From Opisthocomus hoazin (Eukaryota > Chordata > Aves > Opisthocomiformes > Opisthocomidae), in the NCBI RefSeq assembly GCF_030867145.1, contig NC_134417.1, positions 6,611,577 to 6,675,576 of the forward strand: a stretch of 64,000 bases of DNA, read 5' to 3'. Shown one piece after another: positions 43,201 through 57,000 of this stretch (the first letter of the stretch is position 1; every line of letters starts with the position of its first letter). Position numbers and translations under genes: made by a program. Below the pieces are notes generated by a model. It was not told where the DNA came from. It saw only the letters and a program-made list of their open reading frames with translations, and ran no database searches.

Positions 43201-46200
43201 CCTTTGTCTAATGGCTTTATTTTGAATGCTTGATAGGATACACATCACCAGGGAACCAGAGTGCTTAATTACAAACATTTTCAAAGAAAATGGAGCATCT
43301 TGCTGTGGATGGGTCTACTCAGCATCACTGCTGCTGCCTGGACAGCCAAGACAGACAACTGCCTGCCTTCCTGCCTGAGGGCTTTAGGACTGGCTCAGAG
43401 AGACCGGAGCTGCACGGATGAGGGTGATGTTTACGTTCCCACACTGTTTTTTAAGTCAAATCACATATTTGGTTGAACTGTTACTAAAGGAGAAGAGGAA
43501 AGTGTCAGGGTTTTTTCCGAACACTCTGTTTATGTTCTCCCAGGAGTGCCTGGAGAACAGGCACGTATTTAAATGTTTTTACTTTTTTGAGCTGTTTTTC
43601 TGTCTTCTGTGCACTCTGGCCATTCCTGCTGTAGATCCCCTTTGTCTGTGCCATGTATACATCCCTCTGTCAGGGACGGCGCGCTCCCCCAAGACGCACC
43701 CATGCTGCTGCCTTCCCCAGCGCAACAGCAGCGAGATGGCAGCGTGCAAGGGGTCTGCAGGGACACGGCGATGGGCTCTTCCCCAGCTCTGGCCGTGGGA
43801 AGCAGCATCAGGAGCTGCCCAGAGACTACCCCGGGGAGGCTGCTGCTCATTAATACACCAGGCTTTTAGGGCAGGCGCAGGCAGGTAGTGTTGCCCCCTT
43901 AAACCTGCTCATTTTAAGGGGGCAGGTTAAACACTGCTTTGCTCTCAGAGTGTCTTGTGCTCTGGTAAAGCCCACTCTCAGGAGCTGTCAGCCAGGTAAA
44001 GTGTGATTAACAGCCACTCCTGTTGTGGGAGAGGCTGCGTGGTCTCATCCCATCCAAAACCCAATACCAACTTGGTTGGTTTAATAGCAGAGATTATTAT
44101 ACCCAAAGTACCCATCCCTCATCAGAGAGCTCTTTGCCTTTGAGTTCGAGGCACTCAGTAAACCCAGAGCATGGTGCTGGGCAGGAGGAAGAGAGAAGAG
44201 CTGGCTTTTCAGCATCACCCAGAGGCCCCTCACAGTCCTGTGCCCGCAGCATGTTCCACCTTATAAGCCTCCCGCCTCCTCTGCACAGCAGTAGGTGGTG
44301 GAGCAAGCAGCTCCCCCAAAGCACCCAGGAGAGATGGTTTTCTGTAGAGGGCAGCGACAGTAAATTAACGTGGAAGAGACGACACAACATTTATAGATGG
44401 GATTAATCCAAGAGCCTGTTTCATGCTATCATTGTTGCACGAGATTGCTGCACCGGTGTCTTGTGCACTGCTTCCCTCCATTTCAAGGTTCATGTGCTTC
44501 AGCGTTGCCAAACCCTGACTTCTCCAAGCAGCTCTGTGCCTGCCAGCGACTCACTGAGCCGCAGCTTCACCTAGTCTTCACCACATGGCATAACTGCAGG
44601 GTGAGGACAGTTTCTCTGCCAGAAATTGTTCCCTGGTTGCTGTGCAGTTCTTGTGTTTTTTTTTTTGGTCAGCTTTGGCCCAGTTGTCTTTCGGTCGTCT
44701 TCCAGTGCCACCAGCAAGTCACAGCATCTTCTCATTCTCCTCTGAGCAGCTTCACCACATGCCTGGTCCAACCCCTTGGTCTGAGGCTTCTGGCCACCTA
44801 AGGGACATGCAAAGCCAGATGGACTTATGCAGCCTGGCACTGGGAGCCTGGAGTGGATATTCATAACTTTTCCCCAAGCATTTAAAGCCAGCATTGTGTT
44901 CTGTAAGTTAAGCATGAAAGTCAGATAAGGTGGGGGAGACAGAAAGCAGCTGACTCGTGCTTAGAGGTTGTTGTCACCCGCTGGCATCCACACACCAGCC
45001 AGCCACCACAGTGGCTTGGGCGTGCTGCCTGCCCATAGCACAGGCACTGCCCAAGAGCTCTTGTTTCACCCCTTCAAGGGGTCAGGGCTTGTGTACAACT
45101 TCAGCTGTAGGACATTAAACCATGCTGTTCGCTCCCTTAATGCTCCTTGCTTGCTGCACTGTTTGGTTTTTGGTAATGGGATGGGAGCAGTTCTGCACCA
45201 CCAGTGGTAACGGGTCAGGATGGATCACGCAGAAACTGCGGCACTGTGAAATAATCTCCGCGTAAGTGTTTAAAGTGCATTTGGTATTCTTTTTAATCTG
45301 CCTTTTCATGCATTGCTAGCTCATCACTAGTCAGTGAAAAAGGCAGGAAACGCTGCAGAAAACAGCATTTGCATGCAGTCCTGCTCCTGCTGCCCCCCTC
45401 CCCGGTCCCCGCACGCCCACACAGCCTTGGCTGCTCCGGCACAGGCTGGCACGCTGGCAGTCCTACCGCTGCCGCCAACACGCGTGGCGACGCCTCGCAG
45501 CCCCGCTGAGACCCCAGCCGGAGGCCAGCCGCAGCCCAGGGCAGGTTGGGGAAGAGATTGCAAGGACAGGAAGACTCCTTCTGTTCTCCAGCTGACCACA
45601 GCTACCCTGCGAAATGTTTTCTCGAGACAAGCCACCCAGTGTTTCACTCCTTCAAAGCCTGAGGACATCACTGTCCCTGGAGAAGCTGCCGAAGTAAATT
45701 GGAGGCACTTTGCTAAATCTTTTAAGTGAACGATAGTGGGATTAAATTCCACTTTTGATATAATCCTCAGCCCCACCTTCAAAGGAAGTGCCGCACTGCC
45801 TCCAGCCCCGGCTGGTGCCTCTGTGCTGAATCACTCTGATCCCAACATAAATAAAGCTCTTTGAAAAAGGGCAAATGTTTTCTCAACTGCTCTTCTTCTC
45901 TTCAAAAGAAAAAGAGGGGATGATTGAAATTTTTATGTCTACAGACATAAATGTATGCAATCAACAAATGCTTCTTAGTAAGAAGCTATCTTCGCAAGAT
46001 ATCTGGGTTCTGGAAAGTACATTGTAAATCCATGGGACACTCTTGGACCACACTGCTCTCCTTACAGCTTTTCCTTCTCCTTTCCTTCAGTGCTACACAT
46101 TTTATGAACTCCTAAATGGGTTGATTTCAGTAACTGCATATTAATATTAGCATGTTGTCTGTTCAGGCTCCTGGTGTCCCCAAGACTTTGTGTCTGCTTA

Positions 46201-49200
46201 GCCCCGGAGCTGTGTTGGCCCCAGGAGGCAGCAAACACAAACAGCCCCTTGGCATGACAGGCAGCTATGCTGCGAAGGATGAGAGCCCTGGGGTGGGTTC
46301 CCAGCTGCCTTCTCACCACGGCGGCTGCTCGGGGAGCTCCCGTGCCCTTACCCATCACGCGGATGGTTGTATGCTCCTTCTCCTCCAGCTCCAGTTCTGA
46401 AACAAGAGCTGAAGCCCAAAACCAATGGGGCAACCTTTCTGTCAGCTCTGATGGCAGGTTATGGGTAGACTTACAGCATGTGCTAAGCTCAGGACTGAAC
46501 ACTATGAACCCCAGCCCAGCTCTCCTCCACTTTGGAAGTTTTTAGAAACTAGACTTCAGCATTCATTCACAGAAGTCCAACGTTTTCCAACCTGAGAGGG
46601 CAAGTTCATGCCACCCTGAGTCCTTGGGCAGCACAGACAGACTCGCAGGCTGCCCATCCAGAGGGACAGGGACGATGGAGCGGGCATCAGAGACAGGAGA
46701 GGACCCACTGAGCCCTCTCGATGGACAGCAGTGCTCTTCCCCCCTACCCCAGGGCTGAACCTCGCCTGGCTGCAGGCACAGCCTCAGGCTCAAGTCTACT
46801 TTTGCCAGATGCCCTTATCGCAACGCCTCAACCCAGCACAGCCTGGCAGCTCGCAGAAAGCCTGGTTGGTTTTGAAGGCTGCCTGGAAAATGTCACCTAG
46901 TACAGAGCATCTCCCTGAGCCTCCAGCCAGCCCTGAGCTGGTCCCTTTGAAGGCCTGGCTGTCTCATAAAGCTTGAATGCTGGCCCACCGACTGCAGCAG
47001 CAATATTACTGCAACTTTTACCTCCCCTTGCATGGCCTTCACAGCACCAGACCTGTAACTGTTACACAGCAGCTCACTGTAGCAAAAATTAACATGCTTA
47101 ACACAGAGCCTTCCCATTCAGCTACCCCACACGGCTTCCTCACTCCAACCAGACATCACCCCTACAGAAAACCTCAAGCTTGTGAATGCAATGCCAAAAT
47201 AACACAGGGCATTCTATTAACATTTGTTATTAATAAATTGCTTAAATTTAAGCAAAGCTGCTGTGCAATTTTTCCAGTCTTCCCACTAATGTGCTGCAGC
47301 GTTTGGGAAGGGTGTCTCGTAATCTAGATGTAGCTAGTTACAGGCTCCGGTGGGTTTATTGCTTGTAATAATATACTGCCTTGGCTTCATTTTGTGAATC
47401 AGTTGCTCTCCCTCAGAGACAAAGTGTTGTACTAAACGTGTAAGTATTTTTAGTAGTGCTGTTCTCTTTCTCTGGCTAAGCCATAAAAACCAAGGGCACA
47501 GATATTCCAAGCATCTTTTCCCAGCTTCCAGTAACCTACCATTAGCCACAAATCACAGGCTCGCAGCATGCATCAGCCTGGTGAGTACCAGCAGCTGTAC
47601 CCAAACCCTTTCAGCAGCCAGGAGAACACGACACAACACTTCTAGGGTTGTTTGCTCCCTTTCAAATGCCAGTCGTGCTTTCTGCTTTTCCACCCTGTAT
47701 AAAAACACGCTGTCAGCCCTAACAAACGGGAAAACATGCCAGGCAATGAGGCCATCGCTGCGGGTATGATGCTGTTCAGGATAGCACCCAGCTCTGCCCT
47801 AGCACCAGACGTTTTGGAAAGGGTTGCCTTCTCTAGGAGAAAAAACAGCCTGCTGGGTCAGATGGCCATGGGGGTCAGACACTTTTCCTCAGGAGCTCTG
47901 GCAGCAAACCTACACTTCAAGCATTGAGAAGGAAAGCCTGACAGCACAGGCAAGGGATTTTTGCCGGTAGAAGCTGGCCAGGCTTAAGAAGGGCAGTCTG
48001 GCCATCTCCTGGCTGAGGAACTGAGAGCAAAGTACATTCTAGCAGCTTACTGGTGATTTAATTTTTCTTTTGAAGTGCCAAGGAGATCAAAATAAAAGGC
48101 TTGGCTTTTTTTTTTAATCCCCTTCTTAGATTACCAGAAAAAAATCCACAGTTCTGGTGAGAAATCGGAACAAACTGTCACCGTGGCAGCCACTGCACCG
48201 CCCCCGACTCCCACCTCCACACTAGGAGCGAAAAAGTGACACCCTGATGCCGAGAGGGCTTCAAGTTCAACATTCGTGCCACTTTACATTTCCTGGACAC
48301 TGGGAGAATGGATCTGCATTGCAGGGACTGGCTGCGGGAACTCCAGCTGCTGCCTAACGTGAGTCAGGCAAGATACTGGGAGGGAGCACCTCGTGCGGTG
48401 GGACAGAGCGAGCTACTGCAGGGCCTGATCCTGCCAAGCCTCTCAGCTTCCATCAGATCAGTGATGATAAAGGTCCTCAGTACTGCCCGTAGTCCTCCAA
48501 AATCCAGACCAGTTGCCCTTCAGTTGAGTGAAAGGGACTCCAGGTCAAGCCCAGCACAAGTCACATTCTGGTGAGGGATGGGGGTGTTCTGGAAATAGAA
48601 AACACACCTTATCTTGCTCAAACACAGAGCTTAACAAAAGTATGAGTGAAGGTCATGAGACAGGGCCAGTAATGGAAATTTTAAACTAGGGACTGAGCTC
48701 TTTAGAGGTTTTTTTTCTGAGCTTAGCTTCACAATTCAGTATTTGTTATAAGCAGAGATGTATCATCAAAAAGTGTTCCTGCCAGGATGGAGAAGACAAG
48801 CTCTAGTGCTGTCTGCTGGTCTACGGGCAGCAAAAAGAGATTAAGTTTCTTCTGAGCGAAAGCTCTGAAATATTCTTGTAAGGAAGTTGGAAATTCCCTT
48901 CCCAACACTTTTTTTTTTTTTCTCCTGTGAGAGGGGGAGCTTTTTTTTCATCTGACCTTGCCTGGACATGGACTGCATGTCGTGTGATTGACCCAGGGGC
49001 AGTCTATTTCCCACAGACTCTGCTCGAACGTGCAATGCACTTCCAGGACCTGGGTGACAGTGTAAAGTTCAAGCAAGGATCGCTCTGCTTAGCTGTGCTA
49101 GGGGCTTGTAATCCCAGTGGGTCAAAATGTTTAGAGTTAAAGAGGTTACAGGCTGTTCTGAGGGAGTATTTAAACCCCATCTGTCAAACCACTTGCACGG

Positions 49201-50854
49201 AAGAAATTTATAGACTCTGCCAGTGGTACATTATATTGCTGTTTTCTTGTCTTTAATTTAGTAGCATGCATTGTTTTCATGTTGCCCTAAGAGAATAATT
49301 AATTTGTGGCAAATTTATGCCTATAAAAACAATAAATACTAGATTTAAAAAACTAACAACAGTAAAGCAATTCAAGGAGCCACATGTTGATGACAGCCAC
49401 ATGAAGAAGGCTCTTGGCAAAGCCGCTAGAATGCCTTAGGGGCCTGATCTTTTCAGAAAGCCATCTGAGGGACTTGAAACGTGCTTCGTATTCAGTTTAA
49501 CGGTGCACAAAACCCCCAACTTTGCACATTAAAAGGAGAATAAAAAAAAAAGAGATATGCAGAGTTTTTTCTCAGGGTCTAAACAACAAGTTTGAAAACG
49601 AGGAAGTCTGGTACTGCAATTTTCCAGGAAACCTCAGCGTTGCTCCCTGCTGCTATTGTTCCGTACTTCAGTGTAGAATACAGATGCAGGTCTGATAAAC
49701 CAAGGGCTTCACAGATTGTTTTCTTTGCATTTACAGGAGGAAAGGCAGTGCAGGGACACAAGTGACATCTGCTGCAAGTCTGAGACCACTTCAGTTTCTT
49801 TAGTTGCCTTGAAGAAGGTGAACAGACTGCTAATATTTGACAAGAGAGAAGTATAAGTAAGACTGTGGTTGAAGCAATGTCAGGTCTAGGACACGATAAG
49901 CATTGCTCAAATACCCGTCACTGAAATACCCAAGCCGAGATAGCTTTTCTGCTCCCTACCTTTTTGATACAGCAAGTATTTCCGTGGACTGAATGTAGGT
50001 CTATTACACAGAAACAGTGAATGAATACCATGCCGGGGGTGGGGTGAGGGCGATAATCCGTACTGGAGCACGTTCTGCGAACAAAGGAGTGCTGAAACTC
50101 AGGTTCCTCCAACGCTCAGCTCTCCAACCTTGGCATTCCCTGTTGTAATAGCTCAAAGGCCACTCATCTGCAAAATACTCCACATCCAATAAAATATTCA
50201 AGATGCCGTTTCCCCATCTCCAACCCTTTCTCCCTCCTCCTGCTACTCCCTAGGCGTCTCCCATACCTGGCCTCCACTGCAACAGCCGCAGCTTCCCCCT
50301 GTGCCCCCAGCCTCTTCTGGTGTGACAGCAAAGCAGAGTTTGGCTGGATTGCACCTGTGCCAAGTGACTTCTGCCTAACAGGGGGTCTGTCCCCTGCCCC
50401 TGTTGCGACTGCTGCCCTTCAGCAAAATGGGATGAAAGTGAGCAGTGGACCGAAAGGTGACTGGGCACAGGGAGCAACTCCCCAAGACAGTTCATGTGTC
50501 TGTAAGTCTCATTTAGAACATTCAATGTGAACAAAACCGCTTAAAAAGATGAAGGCAACTTTCACTACAAGTAATTTTCTCAAGCACGTAATTGGAAACA
50601 CTAGGGGAAAAAAAAAAGTGAGATGTTTTTGATGCTGGAAGAGGAACAGAAGCCAGGCTTTCAACATGAAGAAGCATAATAGTACTAACCTTGGTACATA
50701 CATTCTTGGATTTCTTTAACAGCTAAATAAATTAGACACACTCCTAGGACTTTCACCAATCATATAAAAGGAAAATGTTTAATGGGGTGACAAACAACGA
50801 ACCCTGATGTCTCCCACCAGGTAGGACTGGCCAAAAGGGAAGAGGGAAAAGAAA

Positions 50855-50905
50855 AATCACAGAGCTACAGAACTGTTGAGATTGTAAAGGACCTCTGGAC
50901 GTACT
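50855..50905 (-). mobile_element. Probable diverged CR1 3'-tail remnant, antisense
   Basis: aatcacagagctacagaactg and gtaaaggacctctgga resemble the reverse complement of the CR1 end (aatcacagaat...ggaagggacctctgg), with many changes. About 50 bp only. Confidence 0.4.
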
Positions 50906-52879
50906 CTGAAATACCTAAATATTACAACTAAAACTGAACGTAACATAAATACTTGGCTGAATTGGGCTCGAGACTGTTGCTTCCCAAACACACAGCAGAG
51001 TGCACAATTCTATTTGCTGTTTATTTTGGCAGCAAGACTTGTGCCAATGTGGTTATTGCAGAAGGATCAAGAAGGGCAAAAGTATCATGCTGGTTTAACA
51101 CAAAGTGCAAGACAAGCAGCACACTGTTCAACTCCGGGATGTACATTGCAGGGACGAGCAAATGCAACAAGAAAGACGAAAGCCAGAGAAGTCTGCAACC
51201 GATCTGTGGGGAGCTCCACCACCTCTTCATTATCAGCAGCTTCCAGGCTCAGTCTTTGTCTGCCTGCCTGTGTAACCCCCTTCCCACCCACACACATTCC
51301 TTTCCAGCAACGCTGTTTTCTTTGGCTTATCTTTTTGTTAAACCCACTTAATTGGTGCATTTAACACTTTATGTTCCCTAATAGTCCCTCTGATATCACT
51401 TTTTTACTGAAAAAGCAGTCATAGCCTTAAGTACTACATTTTGAAACAGCATCTAAATTGAGAAAAGTATTGACAGTCCCAGTGTTCAACTGCGCTAGCT
51501 CCATTAACTCACAGACACTTCATAAAACAGGAGGCATGACAAGGCAAGCTGGACTTTACGAGCTGTGAAACTGTCCAAGTCAAAGTCTGCACTCAACGAG
51601 GGTATTTGCAGAAATCTGAAGTCTCCATTTTCATAAGCTCCTTTAAGACAACGAAGCTGCATCCCCCTGCAATGAACTATAGGGCTTTTATTGCATCTAT
51701 TGCAGATCAGAGGGGATCCTCTCTGCTGCTGGAAGTGTGATTAGTTTAGTCCACCACATACGCTATACCTGGTTTGAATTTCCACAGCCAGATCTATCAG
51801 GAATCTAAGGAAGAAGGAGAGGTGCCAGTAAAACCCTTAATGCCGATATAATTATGTCGGGAAGAAAAAAAAAAAAACAACCTTTGGCAACTTGGGTTTG
51901 CTGGGGGAACTGCTGCAAGCTTCACACACACAAGTGCACCAACTTCAGGGCACCATCAGCTGCATCCACACTGGGAACTTTGTCATTATACCCCCCGAAC
52001 TTTTAATATTGTAGCCAGTCTGCCTAGACATTGTCAAAGGCAGCATGCAGCTTCGATACACAGCTGGAGGCCTTCTTGGTGAGTCTTTTTGTTGGGGGAT
52101 TGGAGTCAGGGGGAGGTTGTCTTTTAAAGGTTTTGCTCCACAAGAATTACTTTACTACTGAAAAAGTACAAGCAGACTGAGCTATTAAAGCACCCTTCAC
52201 TGCGGGTGTAGCACTACGGGTAAAGTTGAGCCTGGTACGTGTGTGTCAAGGCATCAGCAGAAGTGCAAAAGGCTAGACCAGCCAAAAGCAGGACCTTGCA
52301 AGGGCACAGCCACCTACATATCCTCTGCCAGCAGTTCTGTTGCTCAGAGTACAGCACTACGAACTGCTAACAGAAACCTGTTGCACAGATACAACCGAAA
52401 AGTAAAGGCTTTGCTTTATTCTCAAACCCATTTGTAACTTCTGGATGGAAACAGTAAAGCCCTTCTAAACACAGTGTGTGGGAGGGAAATTAGGGGAAAA
52501 AAAATTCAGTAAAAACTGCTATAATGCCACATGTTCTTAATCAAGAGCAGTGTTTTTCTGTGATACCACGCTCTTGGGAGCAAGGCACCAAGGAGGATGT
52601 CTCCCACAAGGCTTTGGCAGAGAAGAGTCTCCACGGCCTTCCCCTGCCCACAGCAGCAAGGCCCCACTTCTGTCAGCGAAAACAGCATGCTTGTGACATG
52701 GTAACAACATGGGTTAAATTCCTAGCATCAACCAGGCGAGTTGTAGTTTTAACACGTTAACATGTTCTACCAGGGGAAAAGCTGAAGTATTTTTAGCATG
52801 GCCTGAGTGTTTGTCTCTGCACTGTTCTGGCCTTTTTTGGAATTTTTAACTCTGGAAACAAACACAATACCCTTTGCAA

Positions 52880-53905
52880 TAGTGAAACACCACCTATTTT
52901 ATTGTTTGCCACAAAGACGACTGTGAGTTGTACTTCTGGAGACATTAAAGGAGAAACATAAATCAGCTACTTTTGACACAGCTTTCCCCCTTCACGACAC
53001 CAGACAGTTCACTTAATGTTTCCCTAATTCCCACCCATGCCCCCCAGCCTTTCCTACTTACATGCTTAACTCTGACGAAATCTCAGTGGAGAAAACATTT
53101 TTCTTCATTAAGAAATTCAGTCCTGAGTTGTTGCTTGAAGGCGTTGCCCCTCACTGTCCTGTTTGAAATGGTGTGTGAACACAGCAAGAGGACTCAACAA
53201 AATACACTTGCAAACTGCATCACATGCAACTGCCCTCAAGTCCTGCCCCTCGCCACAGAAACTCCGTCTGATGTCCAAGATACAGCAGGGAGAAGCATCT
53301 GATGACAGCACGTTTGTTTTTATCACGATAAAAGCTCACAGCTCCATTATCCCCTCCACCATGCTGTGCTGGGGGCAGAGCCCAGCAGGCTAGAGTTAGG
53401 TATAAAGGAGGAGATGGAGTTTAAGCACAAATGTAACAACAAGAATCAATGCAAGGCAAGTCAGAAGACTGAAAGGGGACTCACATAGTGCAAAGGAGGG
53501 ACTCTCCTCCTCTCCTCCATGTTCTATCCCACCTCAAATAATACCCCCACCCTCCTCCCCTCTGCCTAGCACTAGGATAAGCACGCAACACAGCCATAAG
53601 GAGAAGATGTCTGACAGTCCACATTGCACACAGCTGCAGTCAGCGTGCCCAGCGACTGGCAACGTCCAGGCCACACACACAAATCATCCAGAGAAACAAA
53701 CTCTTGAAAGGATTAATGGTGAGAGAGGCTCCTGTGGCTGCAAAAAGGAGATCGTGGCGATCATCTGCTCCCAGCTGAAGGGAGAGGAGAACAAGCCTTT
53801 TGTCTGTCCCAGTTCTTCTCTTCCTCCTCTTCAGAGATTGCCATTACCACTGCTTCTGGAGTGGGGGAGGAGGTGGGGTAGGGGGCTGCACTTGGCGACT
53901 CAGAT
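52880..53905 (-). other. BOK: BOK 3'UTR (extent inferred)
   Basis: Sequence downstream of the BOK stop on the - strand. The first AATAAA met is at 52903-52898, giving a ~1 kb 3'UTR. Later signals exist, so a longer form is possible. Confidence 0.4.
52898..52903 (-). promoter_or_regulatory. BOK: Candidate polyadenylation signal of BOK
   Basis: TTTATT on the + strand, i.e. AATAAA on the BOK strand, about 1 kb past the stop codon. Alternatives lie at 52415-52420 and 51020-51025. Confidence 0.4.
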
Positions 53906-54031
53906 TCATCTCTCAGGCAGCAGGACGAAGAAGATAGCCTTGAGGAAGTGACCAAAGCTGCAAACAGCGGCCACGAGCCAGTGGGAGCGAAGGCTGGGGT
54001 CAGTATTCACCACGCATTTTGTGATGTCTGC
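53906..54031 (-). CDS. BOK: BOK terminal coding exon (membrane anchor)
   Basis: 126 bp, 41 codons plus TGA. Acceptor cattag precedes GCA GAC ATC. The encoded protein starts ADITKCVVNTDPSLRSHWLV; the hydrophobic stretch near the end (FGHFLKAIFFVLLPER) is the tail anchor. Confidence 0.95.
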   Translation of the reverse strand, partial: ADITKCVVNTDPSLRSHWLVAAVCSFGHFLKAIFFVLLPER

Positions 54032-57000
54032 CTAATGAGGAGGGAACAGAGATCATCAGAGAGAGATGCCCAGAACCATGGCAGCCACCGCTGCGGACTC
54101 TCCCAGCCCCGCAACCCGCAGCACCGTGCCACCGCTGCTGCAGCACCACTTTGCCACATTGTTAACAGCCACAGATGCTTGCTCTGATACTTCCACACAC
54201 TGCAAGTTATTAAAACAGGCTCAAGATCTCTGTGAAACACACTTTCTTCATCAACAAGATGAAGTATCCCCCTTTTCAGCCAACCCTGGGGAAAGAAATG
54301 CTACAGGAAGATTGTTGAGCATTTTCCATTTTGAATACCTAAATAAAAGAAACTTTCTTCCCCTTTTTCAAAAGAGCTAGGAAGCCTTGGCAACATCAGC
54401 AGTCTCATCCTTTTCTGTAAAGCAAGATGCTTCCCAGAGGTTGTCCTGTTTAATATCAGCTCAAGTTGCGTGCACTTTTTCTCTTGTCTCAATGTTTGAT
54501 TTGGAACCCATTCAAGCAAGCCAACCCCTCATTTAAATCTAAAGCAATGCAAGCTTTATTTGTGGAAATATGCACGCTGGCAGAGATGCCTCCCAGACGC
54601 GTGGGCCAGATTTAAAGATCACTTGGGCAGCTGGCTTCAAGTATTAACAAGAATAGAAGCAGGCCTGCAATGAATAAAAAACAACAACAATCCAGCAAAT
54701 TCATGAGGACAGGATCTCAGCTGGCATGGGGAGGAAAAGGTGGAAAATATCTGGAGGGTAAAGTGAATGGGACAGAGGTGGATAGAAAGTTGCATCTTCT
54801 GGTGGGGGAAACAAATTAAAGTTCTGCCAGCAATATAATTGAGTTTGTGGTTAAAGTTCAGCCCAGCACAAGGAGATATGGACCATAGTTCTGTAACAGA
54901 GGGAGCACTGTTAGCACATCAACTTGATGCGGTTTTCAGAAACGGCTTTTGGGTGGCAAATATGAACAAGAATCAGGTCACAAGGAGGGTAAACATTCAT
55001 TAGCCCTAAAAGCTTTTTCATTACAAGCTTAGCTCAGCAGTTTTCCAAGTTTGCCTTCTGACACAAGGTGCTCGCTGACCAAGCAGCGGGAAAGTCAGTG
55101 TCTGAATCCTGAGATGTTCCTCCCACAAAATGGGACACGAGAGCTGCTGAATACCCCAGTAATCTTTTCCAGTATTCCTACCTGTGTTCAAGTCATGGGT
55201 GAGCCTCACCTGACCAACCCTGGTAATTATTAGAAGAAAACAAAAGGGGGACTGAAGGGACAAATTGCCATGTCTGGTTAGTGAGTATAGCCACGCTAAC
55301 TGACTTCACTGTCATCTATGGACCAAAGTTCTGTCAACTGCAACCTCAAAAGCCTCCCATGTAGTTCCTCCCTCACAGAGAAGTCCGAAAGGCTGGCACG
55401 CTGTTCTCCGGGGACCATTAGGAGATGCCAAGCCCATGAATAACTGACAAGTAGAGGCTGCAGGAGGAATGAATACAGGGCATGCAAGGACGGGAAGAAA
55501 CAAGATGACAGGAGGAAGCCGAATCGGCATGTGGGGCGCTCCTGAGGATGAACAAGCAAGGTGTGGAAATCCTGATGCTTATAGCTACAAAAGCACAAGC
55601 AATCATAGCAAGCAGCCAAGATAGCACATAACAGAAGATGCTGCAACGTCGTACCAGTGGTTATAGGTACTTTATCTGTATTGTGGAGGAAAGTAAAATG
55701 GGCCTGCCTAACTGCTTTCAGTGATGACTTAGCAAACTCACCCTATTGGCATCTGAAGAAAGTCTGAACCAATTCAGCCTGTCCAATTTTAGGGACCAGC
55801 ACAGTGTCAAATCTAAAACACAGTTTTGTCAAGCTGTCTCTTCAGTCAAGAGAAGTCATGACATGCAGGTACCTGTCTGAACATGTATTCAGACATCAGG
55901 GTAGCTGACCAATAAAACCTAAGCTCTGAAGGGCTTTAGTGCCTCATACAAACAAATACAAGGCCCAAATATGCACACTGGGCTGATTACAGCTGCAGAG
56001 GGTTAACTTCCACATGAGAAAGTGTGAACTCATTAAAGCTGTGCTATGCCCTACCAAAGGCAATGACCTCACTGCAGCTAATCAAGCAGACCTGCAGTCA
56101 GAAGCACTTGCAAATTTGTATGGTGCTTGCTTAGATAAACAAAACTGCTCAACTGTTTAACAACTGCCTTAGCTATTGTTATCCAAATAAATCATATCTG
56201 ATACAGCACTGGAATCGAAAATTTCAAAGCTACTTAATAAAATAGGTCTTGGACTCATGTGATAAACTGTTGCAATGGCAGTTTGATCTTTGCTTGTTAA
56301 TTATTCAAACAAGTTCAAGTTGTACGCTCTTCTTCGTAGCAAGAATAGCTGGTAAGATTAAAAAAAAAAAAATCTTTCTGTTCTACTGTAAAGCCACTAC
56401 AGAGGCTGCAAACTCTCCCCAGGGAGAGATGATGCCTCAAAGGTTTAAACAGTTCTTGTTTCTCTTAAGAGGCTTGTTTCGGGTTGGGCTTTGGGGAGCA
56501 GGGTCTTTCTCCACCCTGTGGAAGCAGTACCTGAAACTACCGCTGAGTGGAGATTTTCAAATGCCTTTCCACGGTCTCCACGGTGGCTTTTCTGAAACAG
56601 CTCAGAGCGCAGTGGTTCCTTTTGGCAGCCTGCACCTGAGCGAATGCATAGGAGACAGGGGCCATGTGCACAAGGGAAACCAAGACTCCACGCCAAGACA
56701 AACTAACAACCAGCTAGGTCAGGCAGCAGATGAAAGGGTCCCCACTACAGAGCTGCATCATCTGGACTGTTTGTGAACAAGGCTGCGAAATTTCATGCTG
56801 CAGTGCCTAGATAAAGGGGAAGAACATTCAGGGAAGCACAGCACAAGATGGTAAGAGGATTAGCAGCCTTTCCCCAGACTGAAGGAACCACTCATTTCTA
56901 GAGGGAAAATATCTCCTTGTTGCTGCCCAAAATTGCTGATAAGGGTACTGGAGACAGGTTGTGATCAGCACAACCCAGCAGCTTTTACAGTCGTTTTGTA

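Larger units (their letters stand above)
39545..52880. other. Gene-poor spacer between CR1 and BOK
   Basis: About 13 kb without a recognised gene. GC content falls toward the right. An AATAAA on the + strand at 45850-45855 is not tied to any gene that I can see. TTTATT (AATAAA on the - strand) also occurs at 52415-52420 and 51020-51025, so the BOK transcript could extend further than proposed. Confidence 0.55.

Noticed and set aside
28613-52880. Search by eye for TRA2B or another coding gene in the spacer
   Set aside because: No RS-rich or RRM segment, nor any other family I know, was seen on either strand. A noncoding RNA cannot be excluded.
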